From Ustulina deusta (taxonomy: Eukaryota; Ascomycota; Sordariomycetes; Xylariales; Xylariaceae): a DNA stretch of 64,000 bases. A program made the translations under genes and the position numbers. Positions 1 through 11,743 of the stretch are shown piece by piece. Below the pieces are notes generated by a model. That model searched no databases. It was not told where the DNA came from and saw only the letters and a program-made list of their open reading frames with translations. Numbering within the stretch: position 1 is the first letter of the stretch; the number at the start of each line of letters is the position of its first letter. The stretch spans positions 62,001 to 126,000 of the forward strand of contig JAJNNX010000079.1 in NCBI GenBank assembly GCA_023159155.1, in the 5' to 3' direction.

Positions 1-2400
1 TATTACTAAGTTAGTTAATTAATTAGTCTTTTTATTAAAAAGTTATTAAAGCAAACCTATATATAATTTATATATAAATATGCTTGTATGCCTTCTAGTC
101 CAAAAAAAGTCTTTATTCTAAGCTGCTAATTAGTTAGCTAATTGATTAACTAATTGCTTTTGCAAGTCCCCCTATCTAAATATACCTATAAGCCGAGTTC
201 TATACAAATTATTATACGAACTAGCTCGCAAATATATAGTTTCTAAAAAAGCCTTTGTTCTAGTTTATAATTAGCTTATTGCTAGCTGTACATATTACTG
301 CTGCATTAATTAGTTAAGTCTATATTTAAATATTTGTACAAATAGGTTACTATATAAATTTTTATGCAAACCTGCTTGTACATATATTACTTATAGAAAG
401 CTGTTGCTTTAAGTTCTTCGTTTAGTCCTTTAGTTAGCGTTTTATTAGCAATCAGCCGGATCTCCTGTTATAAATAGCCCTATAAATAAATTCCCGTATA
501 TATTTATATATAAATATGCTTGCAGTGCTATAGCCCACAGGAAGGTTTGCTCCAAGCTATGCATTTGTTCCAAGCCTTTGTTAGCTATACATATACCTCC
601 GTTTTTAGCATTTTCAGCATTTCTGGCATTTTTAGCATATTTGGCATTTTTGTTATTATTCGGCATTTTTGTTATTTTTTGTTATTTTTAGGCTTTTAAG
701 CCGTTGATTAATTAGTTCCTATACAAGTTGCCGTACAAACAAGTGCTTATAGAGTTTTATATAAGAGCTAGCTCGAATATATATAGTCTAAAAGAAATAT
801 TAATTAAACTTTGTTTTTAAAGCCTTGTTTTAGAAGCGTTGTTTATTTAGCTTTTATTGCGGTATTTAACGCTATATATTAACTTTTATATTATTGATTA
901 GCTAGTTAAGTTATTAATTAGCTAGGCCTACTACATTTAGTAGTATACAAACATATTTACGTATTAATCTATATGCAAATATATTTATAGCTTATAAAAA
1001 AATATTTATTTATAGTTTTAATTAATGAATTGCTATGCTATTAATTAGCTAATTTTTTGCTTTAGTAGCTATACGTACTAACAAATCTTTTATTTAAAAG
1101 CTGTACAAGCAGATCCCTATACAATTTATATATAAATATATTTCTATACCTATAGCTTAAGAGAAACTATTGTTTAGCCAATTAACGGACTGCCACGCTA
1201 CCGATCGGCCAATTTAGCTATATATATGTTAATTAGCCAGTTTAGCTATTATACATATTAATTAGCAACTTAGCTATTATATATATATACAAGCAGTTAC
1301 TTATACTAATTTATATATATATATGTTTATATTAATACGTTATACCCTGTTCGCTATTAATTAGCAATTTTGTTATATATACATTAATTAGCAAGTCTAT
1401 TACGTTTTTTAGTTATGTATAAACAGGCGTATATATAGTTTTTTATGCAAACCTGCTCGTACATACATTAATTACCTATACAAGGGCTTTCCGATTAGCC
1501 CTATACTATCTATACCGATTAGTTTATTTATTTGCTATATTAATTAGTTAGTATATTATATAAAAAATATAGGCATACAAGCAATTATTTATATAATTTA
1601 TATAGCAATCTACTCACACTTATATACTTTATATATTATATATCTTATATATATAGTAATATATATATAGTACTATAAATATAGTATAGCACTGATAAAT
1701 TATTATTATTGTATTGATTAGTTATTTAGTTACGTATGAACAACTCTTTATACTATTTTATATATAAACTTGTTTATATTATATATGTTATATAGTTATT
1801 GTAGTACTGCTAATTAATTAATATATTATTGCTGCGCTAATTAGTTAAATCGCTATTGTTATACTAACTAGTTAATTTGTTGTATATAAGCAATTTTTAT
1901 ATTATTTTATATATAAACTTGCTTATAGCTTATAAATTATATAGCTAGCTATATTATTAATTAGGACGTAAACAGTGTAATAAATATAGCATAGTATTAA
2001 CGAATTGTTATTGCTGCGTTAATTAGTTATTTAGTTATAAACAAACAATTATTTATACTATTTATATATAAACTTGTTTATACTATATATATTATATAGT
2101 TATTGCAGTACTGCTGATTAGTTAATATATTATTGCTGTGCTAATTAGCTATTTTATGCGTTATTACTGCTGATTTACGATTTTTTTTTGTGTATAAGCA
2201 GCTACTTATACTGATTTATATAAGGTTACGCTTATACTTGTAATTTTTAAAGTTATTTATAAAGTCTATCTATAAAGCTAATTAGGGCCTATTCTATAAA
2301 CTCTAACCTATATGTATACTACTAAAAAATGTTACTGTAGTTATATAGAGATTTGTATATATAAAAAGTAATAAAAGCTATAGCGTAACTTTTTGTACGG
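1..2400. repeat. A+T-rich, RIP-decayed, degenerate tandem-like repeat array
   Basis: Almost pure A+T sequence with no supportable gene. Similar modules recur: an A+T core ending in ATATATAAACTTG or ATATGCTTG appears near 55, 490, 1110, 1310, 1590, 1755, 1895, 2060 and 2205, so spacing settles to roughly 145-165 bp in the last 650 bp. Positions 1751-1850 and 2048-2147 are clearly the same sequence with mostly C/T and G/A differences. A second motif beginning TTTATGCAAACCTGCT occurs at 361 and 1442, again with C/T differences. CpG is nearly absent. This looks like an old satellite or nested transposon tract after RIP; no element family can be recognised. Confidence 0.7.
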
Positions 2401-3110
2401 AGATTTAGCTTGGGTTCGAAGTGGTGGCTAACTGTGGCACCTACTTAAGTTCTAATACGAAAGTACTAGTAGATACTGCTATATATGTCAGGTCTGGACA
2501 GAATTGTATATGTTTTATATAGGAATATGTTGAAGGAATACGAAAGAATGGGGCATTTGAAGGGCTGAAGGGTTATGCTAAGGGGTCATGTTAGAGGGCA
2601 TACCGGAGGGCATACGGACCAAGGGAAGATCTTTGGACCAAGGGAAGTCTATTGGTATAAATTGTGACCGGTTTAGCAATCGGCTGATCAAGGGCTTGGT
2701 GGCCTAGTGGGTTAGGGCTGGTTCTTTTTTTTTTTTTCTAGGCCGTTGAGGCCTAGGGGTTCGAGTGTTGTGTTGTGTTTTTTTTGGTGTTTTCAGCCCT
2801 GCAGTTGGATTCGAAGCCATCTGGAGAATAAGGCCTCGAATAAAGGAAGTTTGCAGTAGGGCTGGTGCTAGCGGCCCGCTGGCAGCTGCGAATGTGGCTG
2901 CACGTCAATTGTTAGCTGTATTCGGGCCGCCTGCGGCCCAAAGCGGCTGATCTTTGGCTATATTCAGGGGTTCAAATAGCTATAAAGGCCTTCGAACTTC
3001 TCAGAGCAACACTTACATAGCATAGCATAGCATTTATACCAGTTTTCTAGTAGCAGGCGCTCTAGTTTATTTTTGTTGTTTTTAGTTGTTTTTAGTGTCG
3101 AGTTGCCCCG
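2400..3110. repeat. Normal-composition island inside A+T-rich DNA, possibly a tRNA-derived SINE or relic
   Basis: About 700 bp of balanced composition with abrupt A+T-rich borders on both sides. It has a tRNA A-box-like string TGGCCTAGTGG at 2700-2710 and a B-box-like GGTTCGAGT at 2758-2766, separated by a 13-T run and an AGGCC/GGCCT hairpin. A 13-bp direct repeat GGACCAAGGGAAG occurs near 2618 and 2637, and a short tandem of GCATA units lies near 3018. There is no convincing open reading frame. Internal RNA polymerase III promoter boxes suggest a SINE or a decayed tRNA, but the T-arm stem does not pair well, so this is a tentative call. Confidence 0.3.
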
Positions 3111-4500
3111 TCCTTCTTTAATATTTTTTTAATATTATTAAATATTATATTATATATATTATATATTATATAAATAAATCGAACGTTTTAGTTAATTAGT
3201 TATTAAAACTACTAGAAAAAATCTATTTAAGTTTTAAATAGCTTAAATATTAAAAAAATTATATAATTAATTTAGTTATAATTAATAATAAAGTTTTATT
3301 TATATTATAGCTATAATAGCTAAATTATATAAATCTTTAAGTAATATTAGAATTTTTATATTTTAATATTAATTTATTACTTAATATACTACTAGAATAA
3401 ATAAAATAGCACTTTTTTACTTAATAAAGCAAGCTATATAAAATAGTAATATATTTAAAAGCTTTAAATAATCTGCTATATATAGCTAGAACTATTTTAT
3501 ATACTAAAATTTTTTTTAAAATACTAAAAATAAAAAATTTATTGCTTTAAATAAAAAATATATATATTAATTATAGCTATACTACTATTAAAATAATATT
3601 AAAAAAAACAAACAAATATTTTTAGTATTTTAAAATAACTTTAATTAATTAATAAATTATTACTAAATATTTGTAATATTAACTAATAAAAATATCTAGT
3701 AATAAATTGCTTAATTTATAACTTATTATATTTTTTGTTTTATTAACTTATTAAGCTATAGATTATATTTTTATAGCTAATTTTAAAATATTAATTTATA
3801 TTAAATATACTACTAAATAAATTAAACCAGAACTAATGCTTAATATTTTATTTAAAATAATTTAATTTTTATTAACCTATATTAAAAAAACCTTTAGCTA
3901 CTTAAAAAAATAAATTAGCAATAATACTAATATATTTATAAATAATAAAACTATTACTTAATATAAATCTAACGGATTAATTATAAAACTAATTATATTA
4001 AAATAGCTATAAATAAATAATAAAATTAAAAAAGCTAATAGTAATATTAAATATATTATATTATAAAAAAAAAAAAATTTATCTAGACTTATACTATAAA
4101 AAATTAAATATTATAAGTTTAGCAATATATAAATAAATTAAAACTATATTATAACAAACTTTAAATTATTACTAGTTATTATTATAGCAATATATATTAA
4201 TTTTAAAGTTTTAATAATATTTAACTTACTAATAAATATAATAAAAATAATTTATACTTAGCTTATAATAAAGATAGCTATTTAGTAAAAAATTTATAGT
4301 ACGCTAGCAAAACTATATTAAAAAAAGACTATTAATAGTTAAAAAATATATTATAATAAAAAAATTTGTAATAATTTTATTTATAGCTATATTAAGCAAT
4401 AGGTTATAAGATGACTAGGATAGTTATTTAATAAAAAAAATGATTATAAATCTTATTACTATTAGCTTTTATTAAAGTTAATTTATTAAGTTAATATAAT
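3111..4500. repeat. A+T-saturated RIP-type decayed DNA
   Basis: Extremely A+T-rich, with stop codons in all frames and almost no CpG. No coding region or identifiable element survives. The composition and sharp borders fit heavily RIP-mutated repeat DNA like that at 11,270-16,740. Confidence 0.75.
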
Positions 4501-4908
4501 AGTACATATATAAAAGGGTACCGTGCGTAGCCCTTAGGTACTAGGTAGCAACCCACTTAATTAAGGGCATAAATACCTCGCACCTCTGTTAGATACCCTA
4601 GTTAGTTTCCTTTTATAACCATACTTAATACAGACCTTCAGATCAGACCTAGTGACACCAAGTGACTAGTTCTGTAGAGGGACCGTATCGAGGCACATGT
4701 ATATATGGGGCTACATACTAGGCTCGAGAATACCATATATATATATTATGATCTGTTGATCCAAGTGATCAGGTCAGCCCATATAGCAAGTTCGCTATAT
4801 GTATATGCGCGCGGCTGACTAAGCGTTCCGAAGATCTCCCGGCATATATGCCAAGGGCCTTAGATCCACTATACCGCGATAGTAACAAGGTAGGTACTTC
4901 CGTATACT
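4501..4908. other. Border zone with a nested inverted repeat
   Basis: Composition returns to normal here. A nested inverted repeat lies at 4773-4819: outer arms GTCAGCC and GGCTGAC (7 bp) enclose inner arms CATATAGC and GCTATATG (8 bp) around AAGTTC. It sits about 90 bp beyond the stop codon of the minus-strand NLR-like gene, so it could fall in its 3' UTR. The stretch could also be part of a degraded LTR; no paired LTR was found. Confidence 0.45.
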
Positions 4909-7900
4909 TCAGAGGTGCAAGCCAATACTGCCTGTGTCGGTGCTCAACGAGGCGCTGGCCTCACCCGGATTCGACTCAGGCTCAGAACCGGTCTCAGACT
5001 GATGCAGTCCACACAGCCTCAGGAACTCTCCAAAATTCGGCAAGGATCTGCCCACAGCCTGTAGAATATCTGCATTCCCCCCAACTTCGCCGTCAAATAG
5101 TGTGTCATTCTCCATCATCTTGATGTCTCCGCCCTCTCGCAGCTTTTCCTCCAACTTTGGCCTTATGCACCTCCGTCCAGTCTTGCTTCGATAGTGAGCA
5201 ACCAGCCCGTCCTGTCTCCCGAAAGACTTTTGGCAGCCCCAGGTACTCCCGTCTTTAAGGGAGCCGGTGCAGATGAACTTCTCCTCCCCGTGTCCACGCT
5301 CGTGACGATCACAGTCTGCCTTGCGCGTAAATGCCATTCCGCAAACTCCGCATTCATATGGCTTCGAGCCTTCATGCGACCGTAGATGATTTTTCAGATT
5401 GTGGTTCCTCGTGAATGTCTTGTTACATGTTGGACACTGAAAAGTCGCCGGGGCTTTGGCACGGCTCATTGCTGCCGGTTTGGGCGGATCGGGGAATTCT
5501 AGGTCATCCCCATCGTTAAACATGTCTATGCCGTGATATTTCAAGAGATGTTTCTTTAGATCGCTTGCTATTGCGTAACCAAAAACTTCCATGTGGCATC
5601 CTGGGACATAGCAAAGATATGGGCGATTGTGTTTGTTGATATGGTGCTGTCGTTGTTCCATGTTGTCGAAGCCTTGATAGTAGTGTATGCAATTGACTCT
5701 AGGACATTTGAACCATTTAGAGCCATAAAATTGCTGCAGCTTTCTTTCGTCGTCTTTTGAGACTCGGCTAGCTTGGAATGATTCGAGGACAGACCTAATT
5801 TTTTGAGTCACTTGCCATATGTCAAGAGCTTCATCTGGATTTGGACCTTGGCCATGTTGACTGGATTGTTTTCGTGCCCAACCGACTGCTTGCGTGATTT
5901 CGTCGTATGATTTCGAGGCTTGAATTAGTTTCAAAGATTCCCGTATCCTTTTCAGATCTTGAAGTGGTTTATACGTCGGTGACCTGTGCACCTCAACGAA
6001 GGTCTCAAGGTTCTCCTGCAAGTCATTCAACTTGTCTCCAGGCTGAAGCTGGTTAATGCTGTCAAGCAAATGGCTAGCCCAGCAAGCCGACGCGTAATCA
6101 TAGAATGAGTGAGTTCCGTGGAGAAGGTCGGTTCGCACATCTCCATCACTCCGATTTTGGTCCACCTGTGGTAAAGCAAGATAGCTCATGCTCAATGTTG
6201 TCAAAGAATAATCTGCGACATGCTGGTTGACAATCTTTCTGCGAATCAGAAAACTATCAAAAGTCTTAGTGTATGTGCATAATATCTTACAAAAGATGAA
6301 ATAACTTGGTGACCTTACTCGCGCGCAGTCCCGTGGACGAGCTCTACCGTGCCGTTGGGCTGCAGCTCAACGAGGGAAGCAAAAAGCCCTTTTGGAGAGT
6401 CAGATAGCCTTCTCTCATAGTCAATGTCTTGATTCTCGAAGTCGATACTAATTGCGCCTTGTATTTCGGCCCATGTCAAGGGTCGCCGAGCACAGGCGAT
6501 CCATCCCAATACTTGGCGAAGGGGATCTAAGATATGGTCGCCTCTATCTTCGAGGACACGTTCAACAATGCGTTCGTAACTATTGCCGTACATCTATCTC
6601 TCAGCTTTTGCAATAGCTTCCGAGATATTGGAACGCTCACACATGATCCAGGTTTACGGGCAACTTGGTCGGGTCAAGCTGTTCCATCAGGGCTGCACGG
6701 CTTGCCTGACTTTCGAGATATCTGGCGAATAGATCGGCAAAAATGAACATTCCTAGCATCATGTTATTTACGAGGTGCGTAGGATATATTGTTTATGGGT
6801 TACCGTACCTTTCGCTCGCGCAGAAATGATATTCGAGATATGGCCATCTTTTGATCGCAACGCGCCGAACTTCTCCTCTATTCGCTCGTGCCACGCTGAC
6901 GCGAAGTCAGCGATATCATGCTCGTTCTCATCTGTAATTTTGATATATGGAAGATCACGAAAGTCGCTCCGAGCTATTCCGTCGTCTTGACTGACAAATA
7001 GACATCTTATAGAGCCTGTTTCTTCTACAGGTAACGTCTCTACAACTGTTCGGAAGAAGGCTGCAATGTCTTTTCTGTTCCCCCTTCCACACTCATCAAC
7101 GCCATCGATTATGACGTATGTCTTTTTGCAGCTGATTAGCGCTGTTTGTAACATCTCTTCAGCGACGGATGTTGACGTTAACAAAGCATCACCACTCAAA
7201 GAAGCCTTTTCATGGAAATAAGGTAGAAGGTGGTGATTCTGATCAAGTATTTGGGCCAGGATCGATCGTGCAAGGCTAACGAGAGAATTGCGCATTGTCT
7301 CGCCATATTTGCAGTAAAAGAATACGGTAGTGTTGTTTGAGATGCGTTGTACTTCGTCAATAATTATTGACGCGAGTATTGTCTTGCCTGTAATACATAC
7401 ATTTGTCAGTAGACTTGACTTAATCCCCGCAGCATTGAAAAGATTATCTTACCAGCACCTGGAATCCCATTTAGCCAAAGTAGTGGGGTGTGACTAAGCT
7501 CAGGGTCCATCCAGTCTTTCAATTTCGGGTTACCAAGTAACCAGCCGCCAGGGCTTTTGCAGATAGATCTCATCTTACGGTGTTTGTTGTGCTCGTGTTG
7601 GCAGTCAAAAGGAGCAAGCCATTGCAAAACGGTAGCACGATGATAAGCAACTTGCGCTGTCTTGCTAGTCTGGAAAGTGTGCAAAGCATCAACTCGAAGT
7701 GTTTGAATTTGTTCAAACTCTGTTATCGAGATATTATTTTCAATTGACCTTCTGCTTCGAGCTATACTCTCTTTGATCGGTTGGAGGTGGTATGTGAACT
7801 CGGCCCATGAAGCTCTAAAGACTTTCCTCCACCCTAATGTTATCAGTGTGTATCAGTGCATTAAATTATGAAGGGACGGAGAAATACCTCTTCGCCTCAG

Positions 7901-9922
7901 CCGATGGACCATCTCTGCATGGAACCATAAAATGTCCTGGTATATCAGAGGCAATATCTCTTTGAGGTAAGCTTTTGACATTATCAACGATTGATAAGCT
8001 TTGAGGCAAGGAATCTGCTCTCCAATTTCCTGGTAGACATTAAGGACAGAATGAAGCACATCATCAAAGGACGAAGCTGCCTTCACAGTGACAAGAGTTA
8101 GTCACTTATCATGTATTGCTTCATTGTCCAAAGAAGCACTACATACATGAAGGACATATCTCATTGGACCCTTGTAATTATTAGTAAGTTTTCTTCAGGC
8201 AATTATGCGATACCTACCCATATATAGGCCATCAAGTGTGAATTCTCATTAGACTTTCCGACGGCAGCGACCACCTCGCCAAATTCCTCCATTGCTACCA
8301 AAAATGGCTCCAGCCTTCGCATGTATATCAAGTCTTGTTGTTTCTCCCGATTCATTTGTAAATCGTTGCAAAGGGCTTGAACCACGTCAAAGGTCACAGA
8401 AAGGAACCTGCGTTCTTCACTCTCGTCAATATTAGAAAGGCGTCTAAATTGGTCAATCTCGGCTGCATGATAATAATTAGCTAGTAACAGTAGCAGCAAC
8501 GGCTCATCGATATACCTGTCAGATCAATTTTCATTGCCACCCGGGCATCCTCGGATCTAGGCAGCCGGGTTTGGGAAATGTTTTGGTATGGATGAAAGTC
8601 ACGTCGGGCCTGGAAGGCAGAACTTGTTTGATAGTCACTGTCCAAGATAATGTTCGTACCCTCCTCAATATTTTTCTGTGACATCAAAATTCGAGAAACC
8701 TTTGAGATAATAACATGTAAAATATGCGAATCTCTTGTGAACTTGACCATCTCTGAGTGTGTCGCTTGGATGGGAACAGTGACAGACGTGTTTGTCTCGA
8801 CGAATCTACAAGTCGCAGATTCACGACTCACCAGAATAGCCTGCGGCCCAGCCAGGCTAATGCTGCCAGAAGGGGTCATCTTTGAATTATAAGTCTTCAA
8901 CTAATTATCTCTAATAAAATATTCACGATATTCACTCACAATGGCCGTCGGAGACTCAAGAGTCTCATATGCCCAAAAACATTTGATACGACTGTCGAGC
9001 GAATTTCCAGTGAACCTTTTGTTCAATTCAAGGAGATATGGCGAGTATCGAGCTATGTCGTCAACCAGAGCCTGGTTGGGGTTGTTTTGAACTATTGTTC
9101 GAAAGTGTGATTGTTCCATGCCTAGGTTTGGTACGCCGAAGAACACGGCCCCGAGCACGAGATCTAGAAGATTTCCATACTCCTCATTCGACTGACTAGC
9201 AAGTTGCACCAGAGCCTCTTTCAACACCAGGCCGCCGAGGCTGTGAGCAAGGAACGCAATTGGCTTCGCACACCGTAAACTCCAACCATAAGTCTGAAGG
9301 TGATTGATAAGCTCTTGAGCAAGGTCTGGGATATTTTGGAAAGATCGGCTCTGGTGAAGCTTAGTATCATAACCATATATGATAGTCCTGATACCTTCTA
9401 GTTGGTTTGGAAGTGTGTCGCGGATCCACATAAAGGTTTTGTCGCTCGCTCTTGGTTGCCAAGATCCAAACGGATTGCTAGCAAGGCCAGAAATAGCAAT
9501 ACAGCTGTTGAGCATCAGCTACCTTCTGTGTTTCTTATACATCACATATCTTACTCATATACGTGACATAAAGGCTCAACATAATTGAGTGGCGTCATTC
9601 CCAGGAAATGAATGTCTAAAATCAGGCCGTAACAATTTGAACCGTCCCTGAAAGAGACGTGCCATTCATTTGCACTTGGATTTTTTTGAACTATCGAAGG
9701 GACGGTTTCGAACATGATTGTCGCAACCTTCGTGGGCGGGTTCTCGTAACGGTTTAAGGATGTAGATAGCGAGAAGATCTGAGCTTTAGGCCCTGACATG
9801 TTGCAGAGACCGATGTGTGCTACATTAGCGACTTCATCGAACGATATGATATTGGTCGGCAATCCCCGTAACCGAAACACGGTCTTCGACCACTTATGCC
9901 TGATATCTTGGTCCATTCCCAT
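4909..9922 (-). CDS. NLR-like STAND protein: alpha/beta-hydrolase, DUF7708-like, NACHT ATPase, C2H2 zinc fingers
   Basis: Spliced model of 11 exons: 9563-9922, 8940-9518, 8516-8879, 8218-8462, 8147-8170, 7888-8080, 7453-7833, 6809-7387, 6641-6752, 6319-6579, 4909-6253. The sum is 4,443 nt (1,480 aa). All introns are GT-AG, 44-66 nt; the 24-nt micro-exon restores the conserved WGPMRYVLH motif. Domains: serine-hydrolase fold at about 120-360 with nucleophile Ser213 in AHSLGG and a likely catalytic His354 in HSEMVKF; DUF7708-like helical region 435-600; Nephrocystin-3/NACHT-type ATPase with Walker A GIPGAGKT (711-718) and Walker B VIIDGVDE (807-814); winged helix near 970-1000; zinc fingers about 1215-1395. 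Family members are STAND receptors tied to non-self recognition and cell death; that role here is inferred. The C-terminus has zinc fingers in place of the usual WD, ankyrin or TPR repeats. No disabling mutation was seen although RIP-decayed DNA lies on both sides. Confidence 0.85.
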
Positions 9923-11270
9923 GGGTTCTTTATAATCAGAGAACTTGGTTGAGCGTTATGCACAGGTCAGTTCGAATACGACTGGTGCTAGGCATTAATG
10001 TTAAGCTACCTACCGAATAACGAGTCCTGGAGGAGCCTGAGAGAGGAGGGGAAGAAGAGGAACGTCAGACACCGTTATCTAGCAGAGCAAGTGTTTGCAG
10101 GTGCCGCAGGTCGCTTAATCACTGATGGCAATTCAATACATGCAAGCAGCAGGACTGATTATTGCTGAGAGTTTCATTGGCAGACGAGGGGCAGAAGAAT
10201 CAGTTCTGCCATAATTGTGTGTGGATTTGCCCTCGCAGAGACCGAGTTTTTAGGCATTCCGCCATAACCACTTTTTTCTTCAAAATGCCCCTAGATATTT
10301 AGATTTTCCAAATGCGATCTATTAAAAGATATTGTTATAGCATTGGGGGGCTGAAGATGTTATAGAAGAAATGGTCCCCTGTACCATCCCTACAACATGG
10401 CTTAGGTATTATGTTTTTTTAAGCTAGTAATTATTGCCTAGCTAGGTAATTACTCCCTGGCTAGGTAATTGTGGCCCAGCCAACATCCAGCCATAGACCT
10501 ATTGGTATATTATTACCTTAGCTAGCAATTATTTTTGACTCTATCTCGAAATTCCATTCTGATCTAGCTCCCATTGCCTTACAGGCAACAGTTGAAGCAA
10601 TTCTACTTGCAACACGCTGTTCTAGTTGAAATAATGTGTTAAGAAAATATGTGATTTGTACAGAAATAATTGAAGGTAGTAATTGTACAGTTATTATATT
10701 GCAAGGCTTGCACACCTGTTCCGGATAACCTCGGGCGCAATTCTTCAGAAAAACCCCCTCACCCTCCCCCCGCCTGCCCGCTTACCTACCTCGGTAGGTA
10801 CCTGGTAGGTTACAGTTACAATTACATTAGTAACTCCGCTAGGTATGCCAGAATATGTTAGCTAGGTACCTAGGTAATCCTAGTCAATCCTACCGAAACG
10901 AGTATATCAGTGGGCAACGCTTCATCCCCTCCAGATTTTCTCAGTGCCATATATATACTGTGCCTCGTCCTTCCCAACACTATCGATTGATTCCGGTGAA
11001 AAACAGCGTGTACCTACTGAGTACCTAGGTAGTTGTGTGGCGGGTGTGGCGGAGGGAGTGTGCGGCTGTCAGCAGCTGATTGGAGTGTTTAGGCTCTGAA
11101 TGTGTCGAATTGATACATGAGGGGTAATATAGGCACTGTCCTTCGCACTTTCCCACAGCATACTCAAGAAGACATCTGTTAACATGGAAGCAGCACAGAT
11201 GTGACTATTCCTCATCTACAGCACATAATAAGGCACTCCACAAGTAGGGGGTACGCATATATTAAGGGGA
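9923..11270. other. Intergenic; upstream region of the NLR-like gene
   Basis: No supportable gene. Contains short repeats of GCTAGGTAATT near 10440-10470 and several TACCTAGGTA-type palindromes (10790-10880 and 11020-11032). Composition falls sharply to A+T-rich at about 11,270. Confidence 0.6.
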
Positions 11271-11273
11271 GCG

Positions 11274-11365
11274 TAAGCTTTTTTTAGCTAGCTTTTGGAT
11301 TAAAGCTGCTATTAGAGCGCTAATAAAAAGTTTAATATATTGCTGCTTTAAAAACTAGTTATAAA
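11274..11365 (+). repeat. Direct repeat copy 1, less mutated
   Basis: A 92-bp segment matching 11652-11743 without gaps. I count 13 differences; every one is C in this copy against T in the other, or G against A. There are no transversions. This copy at the edge of the block keeps more G and C. Confidence 0.85.
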
Positions 11366-11651
11366 CTATTTACTACTAAAATATAAAACAAATAAAAAAT
11401 AATATATTAAAATAATATAATTTAACCTTTCATAATCCTTTATTGCTATTTTTTCTGGTTTTTAAGCCTTAGTAATTAAAGCAGTAAATAAAACAAATTT
11501 ACTATATATTTGTTATATATATATATTTATAATTATAATATTATAAAAAAATAAATTATATAATAAGTTTTTAAACTTTATAAAACTATTTATTTATAAT
11601 ATATAATAAAATATTTTATAAATAAAAAATATATATATATTAAAAAAAATA

Positions 11652-11743
11652 TAAGTTTTTTTTAGCTAGCTTTTAAATTAAAGTTATTATTAAAACACTA
11701 ATAAAAAGTTTAATATATTATTATTTTAAAAACTAGTTATAAA
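11652..11743 (+). repeat. Direct repeat copy 2, more heavily mutated
   Basis: The 92-bp partner of 11274-11365. It carries T or A at all 13 differing sites, as expected if the same ancestral sequence received further one-way RIP or cytosine-deamination mutations. Confidence 0.85.

Noticed and set aside
445..666. 73-codon minus-strand frame with Asn/Lys/Ala repeats
   Set aside because: It lies in RIP-decayed A+T-rich repeat DNA and reflects a simple sequence tract; no coding evidence.
2765..2950. 61-codon frame in the island at 2.4-3.1 kb
   Set aside because: No motif and no start context; it overlaps the tRNA-like element.
7388..7452. Apparent broken Walker A (GAGK followed by IIF) in the NLR-like gene
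   Set aside because: The break is an intron; splicing restores GIPGAGKTILAS.
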